Positions 1 through 8,035 of a DNA stretch of 64,000 nucleotides are shown here, piece after piece. The stretch's first letter is position 1. Each line of letters starts with the position of its first letter. Source of the stretch: NORP259 sp041398705 (GTDB lineage: Bacteria; Planctomycetota; UBA1135; GCA-002686595); the NCBI GenBank assembly GCA_041398705.1, contig JAWKUI010000003.1:310001-374000 (forward strand). The letters are read 5' to 3'. The position numbers were made by a program, and so were the translations under genes. The notes under the pieces are model-generated. The model did no database searches and was not told the DNA's origin. It was given only the letters and a program-made list of their open reading frames with translations.

Positions 1-719
1 GCGAGTCGATGGATCGAGGGTCGTTGGCGCCCGTCGGCGGAAATGGCTGTCCAGCACTGGCTTTAGCCTTACTCGCCAACTGACGCATCATGTACGCGTT
101 GAAGGCGAACTGCTCAGCGATGTCGATCCGCTTGCGGTGACTTGAGTGTGCCGATCCCTCTGCGGTCCACAAGGGGGAGTAGAAGTTGAAGCACTCGTCG
201 CCGGGCGTCGCTTTCGCACTTCCGCTTCCGAATCCTCCCAGCGCAGGTTCTGATAGAACTGCGAGAGATTGTCGCTGAGTGCCCAAACCAAGAAGTCGGA
301 ATAGCTCAGGCCAAGTGGTTCCCAATTCAGGGTGTCCGGCGCCCAGTAATACATAGAGCCAAGATCTTGGCCGAAGGCGCCGCCATTCAAAGAGAAGAAG
401 CCGCCGACTACATCGTCGGCTACAAGCAGATGACCATCGGAGCGACCGCTGTTCCAGGCGACAATATTCCGGGTAAGTCTGGGATGGCCAGACCCAGAGT
501 ACGCGTAACCAACAAATGATCGCCAATAAGAATGCCGCCCGTCTCGTAAGCGATGGCGCCCATCGGCGATCGGGTTGTGACCTGGAGGCCGACTAGAACC
601 TCGCCGCTCATTGACGACGGTTCTAGTACGTCGAACTGCTGGCAACCCTGTGCAAACCAGTCGCGAATCTTGGGCATGGCAGGGTCGTCGCGATTGATGA
701 GTTGTTCGAGCGTTCTCAT
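1..719 (-). pseudogene. DUF2625 family protein, two frameshifts, 3' end off the window
   Basis: The gene can be rebuilt only by changing reading frame twice. From the ATG at 717-719 the first frame gives MRTLEQLINRDDP and then a stretch with LQVTTRSPMGAIAYETGG, which resembles the DUF2625 N-terminus. Near 485-500 the reading must shift to continue with GSGHPRL, LLVADDVVGGFFSLNGG and YYWAPDTLNWEPLGLSYSDF, the family core. Near 205-215 it must shift again to GDECFNFYSPLWTAEG and a C-terminal tail that is still open at position 1. Each frame alone ends in unrelated residues soon after its shift point. DUF2625 has no established biochemical role. A dispersed repeat lies 48 bp upstream. The gene is probably dead; the alternative is two sequencing errors, which is less likely for two separate sites in a region full of other damaged genes. 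Confidence 0.75.
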
Positions 720-766
720 GATGGCAAACGCGGAGAAGTAAGCGCCGTGCAAGCGCGTAGGGGCCG

Positions 767-930
767 GTGGATAGGCAATCGAAAGGGGCCGTTTCGAAGG
801 AGTCGGGGGGAAGCTAGGTGGGACGCGGGGGCGCGCATGGCAATGCCTAGAGCCATATGGGCCCGCTAGGAGAGGGCATGGTTGAATCGGAGGCCCCGAG
901 AGTACAAGAATTTGAGGGAGGACCATAGCG
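767..930 (+). repeat. Dispersed intergenic repeat, copy 1 of 3
   Basis: This 164-bp copy starts at GTGGAT and ends at ACCATAGCG. It shares most of its length with copies at 3596-3772 and 6322-6434, including AGGTGGGACGCGGG, CCTAGAGCCA and GGAGGCCCCGAGAGT. All three copies have the same orientation, and each has its left end 48-101 bp upstream of a minus-strand gene (here the broken DUF2625 gene). The rest of the 720-1133 gap shows no gene. The element could be a non-autonomous mobile element, a cassette boundary, or a duplicated promoter block; no integron attC core pair is evident. Confidence 0.75.
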
Positions 931-1133
931 GGTAGCGCGGCGGATCCAGGCGAACCACTTCGGCCACCGCGACGGAAAGCTGTCGCCGGATCCCGTGCCT
1001 GCGGGGATAGTCTTCGGTGTGCCTGGGTCGTCCTTTCGAGATGTCTACCTTCCATGGCGCGACGGCCGACGCAGCGTAGAACCGTTCCGATCGATCCCGG
1101 AGGTCTGGTCCATGGCTGAGGCCATCGATGGCG

Positions 1134-1985
1134 TCAAGGAAGCGAAGTCCGCCGGATGCCGCGGCGCCAGAAGGCGACGGAACCGAGCCAGAGCGCAGCG
1201 GGGATCGTCCAGGCCAGCCATGAAAGGAGCCGCTCCAGCCACGCGAGGCGCGGGCTCAGTCGGGCGTTCGGGATGAATCGATCGTCTCCCTCGGACTCCA
1301 GGGCTGCTACGTACGCATCCGCAAGGCGGGGGGCGAAGCCGCGCTCCGCGAGCGACCGACGCACCCACTCGATGCCCGCGGGCTGCCTCAGGTCGCGGAT
1401 CGATCCCGGGTAGACGATGCCGAAGTCGGGGTCACTGACCCACTCGCGGTCTTGGTGCTGCAGGCAGGCGAGCACGTGGCCGCGGAGGTCGAGCATCTTC
1501 GCCTCGAAACCCCGCTGCTCCGCCAGTTCGACCAGGATGGCGACGGAATCGTGGCAGAGACCGCGTCCGCCCCTCGCTACGTTGATGGGCTCCTGGGGTC
1601 GGACGAGCTCCTCGTCGACCTGTGCGAGCGCCCAGGCGAGCCAATTCTCCCGGAAGCCGGCCGGTGCGGCGGGGGCGTGGGCGAGGCTCTCGAAGACCAG
1701 CAGATTCAGCTCCCGAACGAGCGGATCCGGGTCGGTCGTGTGGTCCGCCTGGTCGGGCGCGCGGCGGCGGAGTTCGCCCTGCAACTCCGCTCCCGGGCGG
1801 AGGGCATGGTCGTAGCCGGGCACACCTTCGGAAGGGCCCAGCGGCAGCGCCGCGTCACCCGCGTCGTCACCCGGGCCGATGGCCATGACGACGAGGAGCG
1901 CGGTCGACGCGCTGAAGACGGTCGCGCACGCGAAGCGCCTGGGAGCGGCACCCACCACGGAGCTACATCGCTCCTTCGAGCTCAC
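1134..1985 (-). CDS. Transglutaminase-like membrane protein
   Basis: 283 residues. Hydrophobic segments near residues 19-36 and 249-270 flank a soluble domain, suggesting a protein with two membrane passes and an exported or periplasmic core. The core carries a transglutaminase/papain-fold signature: Cys144 in GLCHDS, His170 in LRGHVLA and Asp185 in WVSDPDFG, in the order and spacing of a Cys-His-Asp triad. Members of this fold act as proteases, peptide N-glycanases or amide-bond formers, so the substrate cannot be named. The start overlaps the end of the upstream radical SAM gene by 23 bp on the same strand, implying co-transcription and translational coupling. The pair looks like cargo in an accessory segment. 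The fold is fairly sure; the role is unknown. Confidence 0.6.
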   Translation of the reverse strand: MSSKERCSSVVGAAPRRFACATVFSASTALLVVMAIGPGDDAGDAALPLGPSEGVPGYDHALRPGAELQGELRRRAPDQADHTTDPDPLVRELNLLVFESLAHAPAAPAGFRENWLAWALAQVDEELVRPQEPINVARGGRGLCHDSVAILVELAEQRGFEAKMLDLRGHVLACLQHQDREWVSDPDFGIVYPGSIRDLRQPAGIEWVRRSLAERGFAPRLADAYVAALESEGDDRFIPNARLSPRLAWLERLLSWLAWTIPAALWLGSVAFWRRGIRRTSLP

Positions 1986-3495
1986 TCGCCCGGGAGCGCA
2001 GCGGTTGCCGATTGATCTCGTGCACGACCTTCAGGAGCCGCGCCATCGCCTTGCTGCGGGCGCGGCTCCCGACGGTCCGGTCAACGTGAGGCGTGAGCGC
2101 CTCCAGGGGCCGAGACTCGAGGGCCTCGATCGGCGAATCGGCGAGTCGACCCTCGCGCAGGTCGATCTCGAGGGGTGTTCCGTTCTGCACGAGTAGTCGC
2201 GAAAGGCTGACGCGATCGAGATGGGGCTTCACTTGGTGCAGGAATCGATAGGTCGCCTCGATGTCGCTGACTTCCTCGCCCGGATAGCCCGTGAATGCGG
2301 TGACCCGAGTGGAGATTCCGGCTTCACTGGCGTGGGCCAGGAACTCCGCGAGTCGGCCCGGGTCGGTTCCCTTGCGCATAGCATCGAGCAAGCGCGGACT
2401 GCCTGTTTCGAACCCGGTGGTGACACGCGCGAGACCGGCGCGGCTGGCGGCCTGCATGTCGGCACGGGAGAGGCCTTCGTCCTTGCGTGGCCCCACGTGC
2501 ACCGCGCAGGTCCATTTGGCGCCGGGCACGGCGTCGGGAAAACCCTCGTGCAGCGCTCTCCAGACCTCGACGTCCGAGTTGAGCTTGAGGTCGCTGAAGC
2601 AGTAGAGCGACGTGCCGTAGCGTTCGCGATGGTGGCGCAGTTCGTCGATCACGTTCGCGGCGCTCCGGGTCCGGAACGTACGCCCTGCCACGGTGACGAC
2701 GTCCGAGCAGAATCGGCACACACCCCAGCCGCAGCCGCGACCCGTCAGCATCGAGATGATCCGGTTCGGGTACTTGTCCCAGGGGAAGTCGTCGTAGTCC
2801 GGGAAGGGCAGCTGGTCGAGGTCCTGCAGCGGCGGGGCGAGACCGCCGTCGTTCCACGCCGATCCACCTGCGTCCTGCGCGCCGCCCCGGTTCGCCGTGG
2901 AGTAGCCGGGTATCGTCGGCGATTCACCGGCCGCGATCGCCTCGACGAGGCGCGCGATGCTGCCTTCCGCCTCGCCCGCGAAGAGCCCCGTGAGCCCGGG
3001 GATCTTCAGCCACAGCCGCCTCGTCTCCGCACCGTGGAAGGCCGGGCCGCCGACGACCACCGGGACGCCCCGCTCGGCCGCCATCGCCGCGATGCGCTCG
3101 CAGACGTCGTGGTACATGAGGTAGGCGGAGACGAGCACGACGTCGGGCCCGCGCTCGAGCGCCTTCGTCAGAGCGCCCATCATCTCGTCGCCCCGCGTGG
3201 AGCGGCGGTGCGGGCGCAGGGTGTTCAGGGTCTCGCGAAACGCTCGGACGTTGCGTGAAGGCGTCGTCGCGCTCCACCAGCGCAGGCGCTCGTCCCAGTA
3301 GCCCCAGGGTTTGGCGCGCCCTTCACGGGGTATCCCCGACGCGCCGACGGTGAGGGGCGAGAACACCTCCACTTGGTGCCCCGCCTTGCGCAGCACGGCG
3401 GTGATGAGCCCCACGGGCAGGGTCGGGAAGCGGGAGAAGTTGTTGAGATCGATCAGCAGGACGCGCGGTCCCGCAGAGAAGGCAGGGGAAATCAT
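1963..3495 (-). CDS. B12-binding-type radical SAM protein
   Basis: 510 residues from the ATG at 3495; a TTG six codons upstream is an alternative start. The N-terminal third looks like a cobalamin-binding Rossmann domain (VLLIDLNNFSRFPTLPVGL, later DVVLVSAYLMYHD and VVVGGPAF), although the DxHxxG cobalamin-ligand motif is not visible. The radical SAM core carries GRGCGWGVCRFCSD near residue 255. The cluster spacing is Cys-x4-Cys-x2-Cys rather than the common Cys-x3-Cys-x2-Cys, a variant also seen in some peptide-modifying radical SAM families. Later features are GFETGSPRLLDAMRKGT and TAFTGYPGEE, typical of the SAM-binding half of the barrel. It overlaps the transglutaminase-like gene by 23 bp. 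Its reaction (methylation, thiomethylation or peptide modification) cannot be read from the sequence. Confidence 0.8.
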   Translation of the reverse strand: MISPAFSAGPRVLLIDLNNFSRFPTLPVGLITAVLRKAGHQVEVFSPLTVGASGIPREGRAKPWGYWDERLRWWSATTPSRNVRAFRETLNTLRPHRRSTRGDEMMGALTKALERGPDVVLVSAYLMYHDVCERIAAMAAERGVPVVVGGPAFHGAETRRLWLKIPGLTGLFAGEAEGSIARLVEAIAAGESPTIPGYSTANRGGAQDAGGSAWNDGGLAPPLQDLDQLPFPDYDDFPWDKYPNRIISMLTGRGCGWGVCRFCSDVVTVAGRTFRTRSAANVIDELRHHRERYGTSLYCFSDLKLNSDVEVWRALHEGFPDAVPGAKWTCAVHVGPRKDEGLSRADMQAASRAGLARVTTGFETGSPRLLDAMRKGTDPGRLAEFLAHASEAGISTRVTAFTGYPGEEVSDIEATYRFLHQVKPHLDRVSLSRLLVQNGTPLEIDLREGRLADSPIEALESRPLEALTPHVDRTVGSRARSKAMARLLKVVHEINRQPLRSRASELEGAM

Positions 3496-3595
3496 GGGGA
3501 AGCGAAGAGGCAAATGAAAACCGTCGCAGGGAGGGTCGGTGGCGAATCTTACTCAGAACCCCCTCAAAACTCACCTCGAGAATCATCGCTCGCAA

Positions 3596-3772
3596 GTGGA
3601 TGGACCCTTCCAAAGGGGCAGTTTCGAAGGAATCGGGGGGAAGCCAGGTGGGACGCGGGACCACCCGTGCCATTGATCGTAGGGCACCTAGAGCCAATTG
3701 GGCCCGCTAGGAGTGGGTATGGGTGACTCGGAGGCCCCGAGAGTGCAAGGGATTGAGAAGAGAACCATAGCG
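3596..3772 (+). repeat. Dispersed intergenic repeat, copy 2 of 3
   Basis: This 177-bp copy is the longest and looks complete. It runs from GTGGAT to ACCATAGCG and contains a perfect 5-bp stem (CTCGG AGGCC CCGAG) near its right end. Its left end is 101 bp upstream of the radical SAM gene on the minus strand, and its right end is 36 bp before the small plus-strand pseudogene at 3808, so it sits between divergent transcription units. The rest of the 3496-3807 gap holds nothing else recognisable. Confidence 0.8.
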
Positions 3773-3807
3773 CGGTTGCCTGAGACATTGGGCGACGGTC
3801 AGAGTCT

Positions 3808-4070
3808 ATGACGTTGTATAAACTTCACGGGGATGAGGCACGCAACTTGGACGCTGGTGGTCTCCAATGGCGCCGGCAGGTAGGCTCCAGCATCAGTTGG
3901 ACTATGCAGTGCTGAGTGAGTGGAAGAATACGATGGAATTTCTAGCAAGAATCCGGGTGCCTGCGGGTACGCAGATCTATGAGGGCATTGCGGCACCGCA
4001 GGGGCCTCTACTGGGTCGCGGGCCCCAAGTGTTTTTCCCCAAGGATCACCCCATGTGGATTGTCAGATGA
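3808..4070 (+). pseudogene. Small protein of about 87 residues, frameshifted; resembles polymorphic-toxin C-termini
   Basis: From the ATG at 3808 one frame reads MTLYKLHGDEARNLDAGGLQW and then runs into unrelated residues and a stop. An adjacent frame, with an upstream stop at 3834, continues with APAGRLQHQLDYAVLSEW, RIRVPAGTQIYEGIAAPQG and a C-terminus ending MWIVR. Restoring one G at about 3870 joins the two frames into a continuous product, so a one-base deletion is the simplest explanation. The motifs PAGTQIYEGIAAPQG and GRGPQVFFP recall C-terminal toxin domains of bacterial polymorphic toxins (from memory, not searched). The TGA overlaps the next gene's ATG (ATGA at 4067-4070), the coupled layout expected of an effector and its partner. 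Function unproven. Confidence 0.55.
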
Positions 4071-4243
4071 GCACACACAACGAGTGGAAAACTCCCCGAG
4101 AGATATCCAGTCCACGACAATTGCGTAGGGTGATGCGCGCTATCATAGATGCGATGGATGCAGGTGAATTGCGCGAGGCAACGGAGATTGTGCCTGCCTT
4201 TGGTGAATTCCTAGATATCCGGGAGATTGCATCAAGTAGTACC

Positions 4244-4270
4244 TGACCTTCCCCGGATTTTTCGGACACC
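4244..4270 (+). repeat. IS left terminal inverted repeat
   Basis: 27 bp beginning TGACC and ending TTTTTCGGACACC. It matches the right end except for two substitutions and a one-base gap, and starts directly after the ACC target duplication. Confidence 0.9.
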
Positions 4271-4303
4271 ACAGATCGCGTGGAATACGCGAGGATATCC
4301 GAA

Positions 4304-5450
4304 ATGCCGAAACGCAACCGAAGGAAGTTCACCCCTGAACAGAAGGCTGACGCCGTGCGCATCGCGCGGTCGTCCGGCAATGTGGCCAGCGTGGCCAGAG
4401 ACCTCGACCTCCCCCCGAGTTGTCTGTACGCCTGGATCAAACAGGCCGAGATCGACGAGGGCGGCGGCGGGGAAGGCGACCTTACGACCACCGAACGCGA
4501 GGAACTTCGCAAGCTTCGGCGCCAAGTCAAGGTACTGGAGCAGGAGCGAGAGATCCTAAAAGGCCACGGCCTTCTTCGCCAAGGAACAAGATCGGCCTAT
4601 GCGCTGATCGAGGCGGAGAAGGCAAAGCTCCCGGTGGCGGTGATGTGCCGAGCTCTGGGTGTCTCGCGAAGCGGGTACTACTCGTTCAAGGCGGACCCCA
4701 ATGGCAAGCGTGCAGCTCGAGACTCTGTGCTCCTGACCCACATCCGGCGTATCCACAAGGAAAGCCGGGGAACCTACGGCAGCCCGCGCGTACATGCGCA
4801 GCTGCTCAGGGAGGGCATTTCTGCTGGGAAACACAGCGTTGCCAGGGTTATGCGATCCCACGAGATCACGTGGAAAGCCCGAAGGGCCTACAAGTCCACG
4901 ACCCAGTCTCGCCACGACCTGGCGATCCCTGACAACATCCTAAACCGCGAGTTCAGCGTCGAATCCAAGGATTCGGTGTGGTGTGCAGACATCACTCCGA
5001 TCCGAACGAAAAGGGGCTGGGTCTACCTCGCAGCCATCATCGATCTAGCCACGCGATTGATCGTCGGCTGGAAAATGGATAGCTACATGCGGTCGGACCT
5101 CGTCGAATCGGCACTCAAGAACGCGCTTGCCTGGCGAGAGCCGGCCCAGGATCTGATCCACCACTCCGATCGTGGTAGGCAATATGCGAGCTTCTCCTAT
5201 CAGAGCCTGCTGCTGAAGCACTGGCATCCGCTGCAGCATGAGCCGCATTGGTGACTGCTGGGACAACGCGGTGATGGAGAGCTTCTTCGGCACCTACAAG
5301 CAGGAACTCCAGCACCACGCCAAGTGGGAGAACCTGGCTGAGGCCAGAGCAGCAACGATGGAGTACATAGAGATCTTCTACAACCGCAAACGACTCCACT
5401 CTACGCTCGGCTATCGAACTCCCAGGGAAGTGGACGAGGCGGCCAAGTGA
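4304..5450 (+). pseudogene. IS3-family transposase (OrfA-OrfB), frameshifted
   Basis: The ATG at 4304 starts an OrfA with a helix-turn-helix (FTPEQKADAVRIARSSGNVA) and a leucine-zipper-like segment ending LEQEREILK. IS3 elements normally make OrfAB by a -1 frameshift at an A-rich slip site. Here, after ATCCTAAAAGG, the OrfA frame runs straight into OrfB (YALIEAEKAKLPVAVMCRAL), consistent with loss of one A, whereas the neighbouring frame still encodes the usual OrfA end KATAFFAKEQDRPMR. The DDE core shows WCADIT and HHSDRG. An extra T near 5222 then throws the frame off, and the final part (GDCWDNAVMESFFGTYKQE, with the catalytic Glu) lies in another frame from 5238. The enzyme therefore loses its third acidic residue and is presumably inactive. 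Confidence 0.88.
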
Positions 5451-5577
5451 GTTTTCAACAGGTTTTGAGTCTCCTCCCCCTGGACCCCCTCCTCATCGGG
5501 GGCTCTGCCCCCGGATCGCCGCGCGGCGCCTCAGCCTGCTGAGGGCAGGCTTCGCGCGGCTCCCCCGTAAACCAAGA

Positions 5578-5604
5578 ACTGTCAAGCGAGTCGCGCTTGA
5601 CAGT
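5578..5604. other. Strong hairpin in the IS 3' region
   Basis: A perfect 11-bp stem, ACTGTCAAGCG with its complement, closes a 5-nt loop. No T-run follows, so it is not a typical Rho-independent terminator. It may limit read-through or be a remnant of the IS regulatory tail. Confidence 0.6.
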
Positions 5605-5645
5605 CCCTGGCTGTGCAATCTCTACTGTCTGAATCCCGTTAGTTC

Positions 5646-5671
5646 GGTGTCCGAAAAAACCGGGAGGGTCA
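5646..5671 (-). repeat. IS right terminal inverted repeat
   Basis: 26 bp, complementary to the left end (GGTGTCCGAAAAAACC...GGTCA), followed at once by the second ACC of the target duplication at 5672-5674. Confidence 0.9.
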
Positions 5672-5919
5672 ACCCTTCCAGATGATTTGGAGATGTTCTT
5701 CGCAGCTACACAAACGGGAGAGTACTACAGGTTGGAGTGCGAGTGTTATCACGGTAGGGGCGGACATTGGGCTCCATTCGATAGACAGGGAAGGTGAGTG
5801 CTTCAGATTTGCCTAGCCTACGGATGCCCTACCTTCCAAAGTGGTGTGCAGGTTGGGTAGAGCGCCCCATGATGTGCCTCCATAGAACAATGCAACTGCA
5901 CGTCCCCGCCAGGAGTCGT

Positions 5920-6264
5920 TCATGAAATCTTTAGGCGGCCAGCCTTCCACTCCTGAATCGTCATTTCTGCGTTTATGCCGCAAAACGGGGGCTCAGAAGT
6001 CAAGGCGCTGAGCACCGCAAGGGCCATCACTTCGTCAAGAGGAAGAAGATGGGTAGCCGCCCAAAGCCGCACGTGGGGGTTCTCGTTCCTGGCAAGCCTT
6101 GTCAACAACTCCATGCCCCGGTCCGGCAAACGCCGCACCTCCTTCAAAACACGACTCACCTCATCGTAGGCAGCGTTGGCTTTCCGATAGTCTCCATTGT
6201 CGCCTGCAGCCCCTTGCGCTGCTGCTGCTCTCTCGTATGCACTCTCAAGCATCTCTTGGGTCAT
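5920..6264 (-). CDS. DUF2019-like small helical-repeat protein
   Basis: 114 residues with no signal peptide. The N-terminal half is predicted helical (MLESAYERAAAAQG). The C-terminal half reads RNENPHVRLWAATHLLPLDE, then AVLSALTSEPP and NAEMTIQEWKAGRL. That matches the layout of DUF2019, a short HEAT-like domain in which an alanine-rich helix after HPNxxVRxxAA is followed by a closing helix ending near GxLK. These small proteins have no assigned biochemistry and are often found beside other small accessory genes. A dispersed repeat (6322-6434) starts 58 bp upstream. The gene appears intact, unlike its neighbours. DUF2019 is assigned from pattern alone. Confidence 0.6.
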   Translation of the reverse strand: MTQEMLESAYERAAAAQGAAGDNGDYRKANAAYDEVSRVLKEVRRLPDRGMELLTRLARNENPHVRLWAATHLLPLDEVMALAVLSALTSEPPFCGINAEMTIQEWKAGRLKIS

Positions 6265-6321
6265 TGTATTACTCCAAAGCGCCGCAAGGTTTGGAGACCA
6301 AAGGCTTGCTGCGCTTCATAG

Positions 6322-6434
6322 GTGGATAGACATTTCAAAGGGGTCGGTTCGAAGTAGTCGGGGAGAAGCTAGGTGGGACGCGGGAGCGCGCATGCCATTG
6401 GTAGTAGGGCACCTAGAGCCATATGGGTCCGCGC
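6322..6434 (+). repeat. Dispersed intergenic repeat, copy 3 of 3, right end missing
   Basis: This copy has the left end GTGGATAGACATTTCAAAGG and the AGCTAGGTGGGACGCGGG and CCTAGAGCCATATGGG blocks. It stops matching after TCCGCGCG near 6434, so roughly the last 50 bp found in the other copies are absent. The break coincides with the start of sequence repeated across the FGE array. It lies 58 bp upstream of the DUF2019-like gene on the minus strand. Confidence 0.75.
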
Positions 6435-6769
6435 GAAAGGACCTCAAAACCCGCGACGACTTCCGCGCCCACCAGGCCGGCCCGGACGGGATGGTGGTGT
6501 CGATTGGGTTGGGGCGTGTCTAGGTGAGGTCCAGAGGAAGGAGGCATGGAACCGGGGCCCATATTGGGGCTCGAGCGAACCGTGGGGCAAGGTTTTCGAA
6601 GCGATGGCCGCCCTGTGGGTGCTTGGGGCCCGCTCTGTCGCGGAGATGTGGGGTGGCAGGAACGAGGGAATAGAATATTCTAGCTTCTGGCCACCGTTGG
6701 CGTTCTTCGTTAAGCAAGCCTTCAATCCGCTGGCACGCTGCGGTGTTCTGGCCTTCTCATCCAGTAGTT

Positions 6770-8035
6770 ATGCAATCATTTGTCCTCCGGCATTCCGCCC
6801 TTCTCCTCGCACTCTGCTCGTCGGCCGCTGCCCAGATGGTCACGTTCTGCCCGCCCAACGCGAATTCCACTGGAAGTGCAGCAACCTTGTCCGGTGCCTT
6901 TGGGAGCGGGGTCGGAAGCGGCTTGCACCTCGAAGTGAATGGCGGGGTGCCGAATGAGTTCGGGTATTTCTTGGTGGGGGACCAGGTTTCCCCGGCCACG
7001 CCGATCAGTATGGGGATGCTCTGCTTGGGTGGAGCAGGTTCGAACATCTACCGCTACAACGTTTCGGGCACGGATTGGTTCTCCATCGGACAATTCGATG
7101 CATTCGGCACCTTTGCAAATGGATCGGGCACATCTGGGACTGGGATGGGCTTCGATGTTCCGAACACAATCCCCGATGGGGTGCCCAGCCCGATCTTGCT
7201 CGGTGACACCTGGCACTTTCAGCTTTGGTACCGCGATTCTCCGGCGCAGGCCGGTGGTTCAAATTTCTCGAGTGGCTTGAGCGTGACGTTCAATCCTCCG
7301 GGGACACCGATCGCGGGGATGGTTCCGATTCCGGCAGGGACGTTCCAGATGGGGTCGAATGCGCCCTCCGGGGCTCCGTACTTCAATACTGCCTCGACGC
7401 AGCCGGTCCACACCGTGACGATCAGCCAGAGCTTCTGGATGTCCTCCACTGAGGTAACGCAGCCCCAGTACGAGGCTCTTATGGGGGTGAACCCCTCATA
7501 CTGGGTGGCGCCCCTGCGTCCTGTCGAGCGAGTGAGCTGGCACGATGCGCGGGCCTACTGTGCCGCATTGACCGCTCAAGAACAGGCCCTTGGGAATGTT
7601 CCTACTGGCTTCGAGTATCGGTTGCCCACCGAGGCGGAGTGGGAATACGCCTGTCGCGGCGGAACCACAACCGAGTTTTACCATGGCGACTCTCTATTCT
7701 GCAGCAACGCGAGATTCTCCTATAGCTATCACTCGAATCAGGATTGCGGTTCTTGGGGCGCGGTGGCCGCAGGGACCTATGCTCCCAATGCCTTTGGTCT
7801 GTACAACATGCACGGGAATGTCTGGGAGTGGTGCTTGGACAGCTGGGCAGATTATGGTGCGGGAGCGGCAACCGACCCGTTCGAAACCGGCGGTTCCCTC
7901 CGTGTGATCCGGGGCGGTAGCTGGTTATATAGCTCCGACGCCTGCCGCTCCGCGTACCGGGCTTACCTCGATCCGGCCGGCGCGAACTTCAGTCTGGGGT
8001 TCCGGGTCGTGCTTGCCCCGGTTCTCGTCCCCTAG
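6770..8035 (+). CDS. Secreted FGE-sulfatase-domain protein, array copy 1
   Basis: 421 residues from the ATG at 6770, chosen because a Sec signal peptide follows at once (MQSFVLRHSALLLALCSSAAA). Residues of about 25-185 form the window's recurring secreted domain, with NSTGSAATLSG, VPNEFGYFLVGDQ, LCLGG and TWHFQLWYRD...SNFSSGLSVTF. Residues of about 195-420 are an FGE-sulfatase (SUMF1-type) domain: PAGTFQMGS, SFWMSSTEVTQPQYEALMG, YRLPTEAEWEYACRGGTTTE, GLYNMHGNVWEWC and RGGSW. In true formylglycine-generating enzymes two cysteines lie in RGGSxxCxxxxC. Here the first position is Tyr and only the second Cys remains, so sulfatase activation is unlikely and a binding role is more plausible. A 12-bp palindrome, TAGAATATTCTA, lies about 90 bp upstream (6671-6682). 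Confidence 0.85.
   Translation: MQSFVLRHSALLLALCSSAAAQMVTFCPPNANSTGSAATLSGAFGSGVGSGLHLEVNGGVPNEFGYFLVGDQVSPATPISMGMLCLGGAGSNIYRYNVSGTDWFSIGQFDAFGTFANGSGTSGTGMGFDVPNTIPDGVPSPILLGDTWHFQLWYRDSPAQAGGSNFSSGLSVTFNPPGTPIAGMVPIPAGTFQMGSNAPSGAPYFNTASTQPVHTVTISQSFWMSSTEVTQPQYEALMGVNPSYWVAPLRPVERVSWHDARAYCAALTAQEQALGNVPTGFEYRLPTEAEWEYACRGGTTTEFYHGDSLFCSNARFSYSYHSNQDCGSWGAVAAGTYAPNAFGLYNMHGNVWEWCLDSWADYGAGAATDPFETGGSLRVIRGGSWLYSSDACRSAYRAYLDPAGANFSLGFRVVLAPVLVP

Larger units (their letters stand above)
4244..5671 (+). mobile_element. IS3-family insertion sequence, 1428 bp
   Basis: The ends are imperfect inverted repeats of 26-27 bp: TGACC...TTTTTCGGACACC at 4244-4270 and its complement at 5646-5671. They are flanked by a 3-bp direct repeat, ACC, at 4241-4243 and 5672-5674. 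IS3-family elements typically make 3-4 bp duplications. The element carries one transposase locus that is frameshifted in the catalytic domain, so this copy is probably not autonomous. A non-coding tail of about 190 bp after the transposase includes a strong hairpin. The insertion interrupts the small gene at 4067. Confidence 0.93.
4067..5797 (+). pseudogene. Partner gene of about 99 residues split by the IS3 insertion
   Basis: The ATG at 4067 overlaps the stop of the preceding small gene. The frame reads MSTHNEWKTPREISSPRQ onwards to DIREIASSST, where the IS begins. Removing the IS and one copy of the ACC target duplication lets the same frame continue from 5675 as LPDDLEMFFAATQTGEYY and on to CECYHGRGGHWAPFDRQGR, then TGA at 5795-5797. 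The restored product is about 99 residues, acidic in the middle, with no signal peptide or membrane segment. Its position as the coupled second gene after a toxin-like product suggests an immunity protein; that is inference. No family is recognised with confidence. The clean rejoining confirms both the IS boundaries and the reading frame. Confidence 0.65.

Noticed and set aside
767..3772. Integron attC sites in the dispersed repeats
   Set aside because: No GTTRRRY/RYYYAAC core pair or full-length imperfect palindrome seen; no integrase gene in the window.
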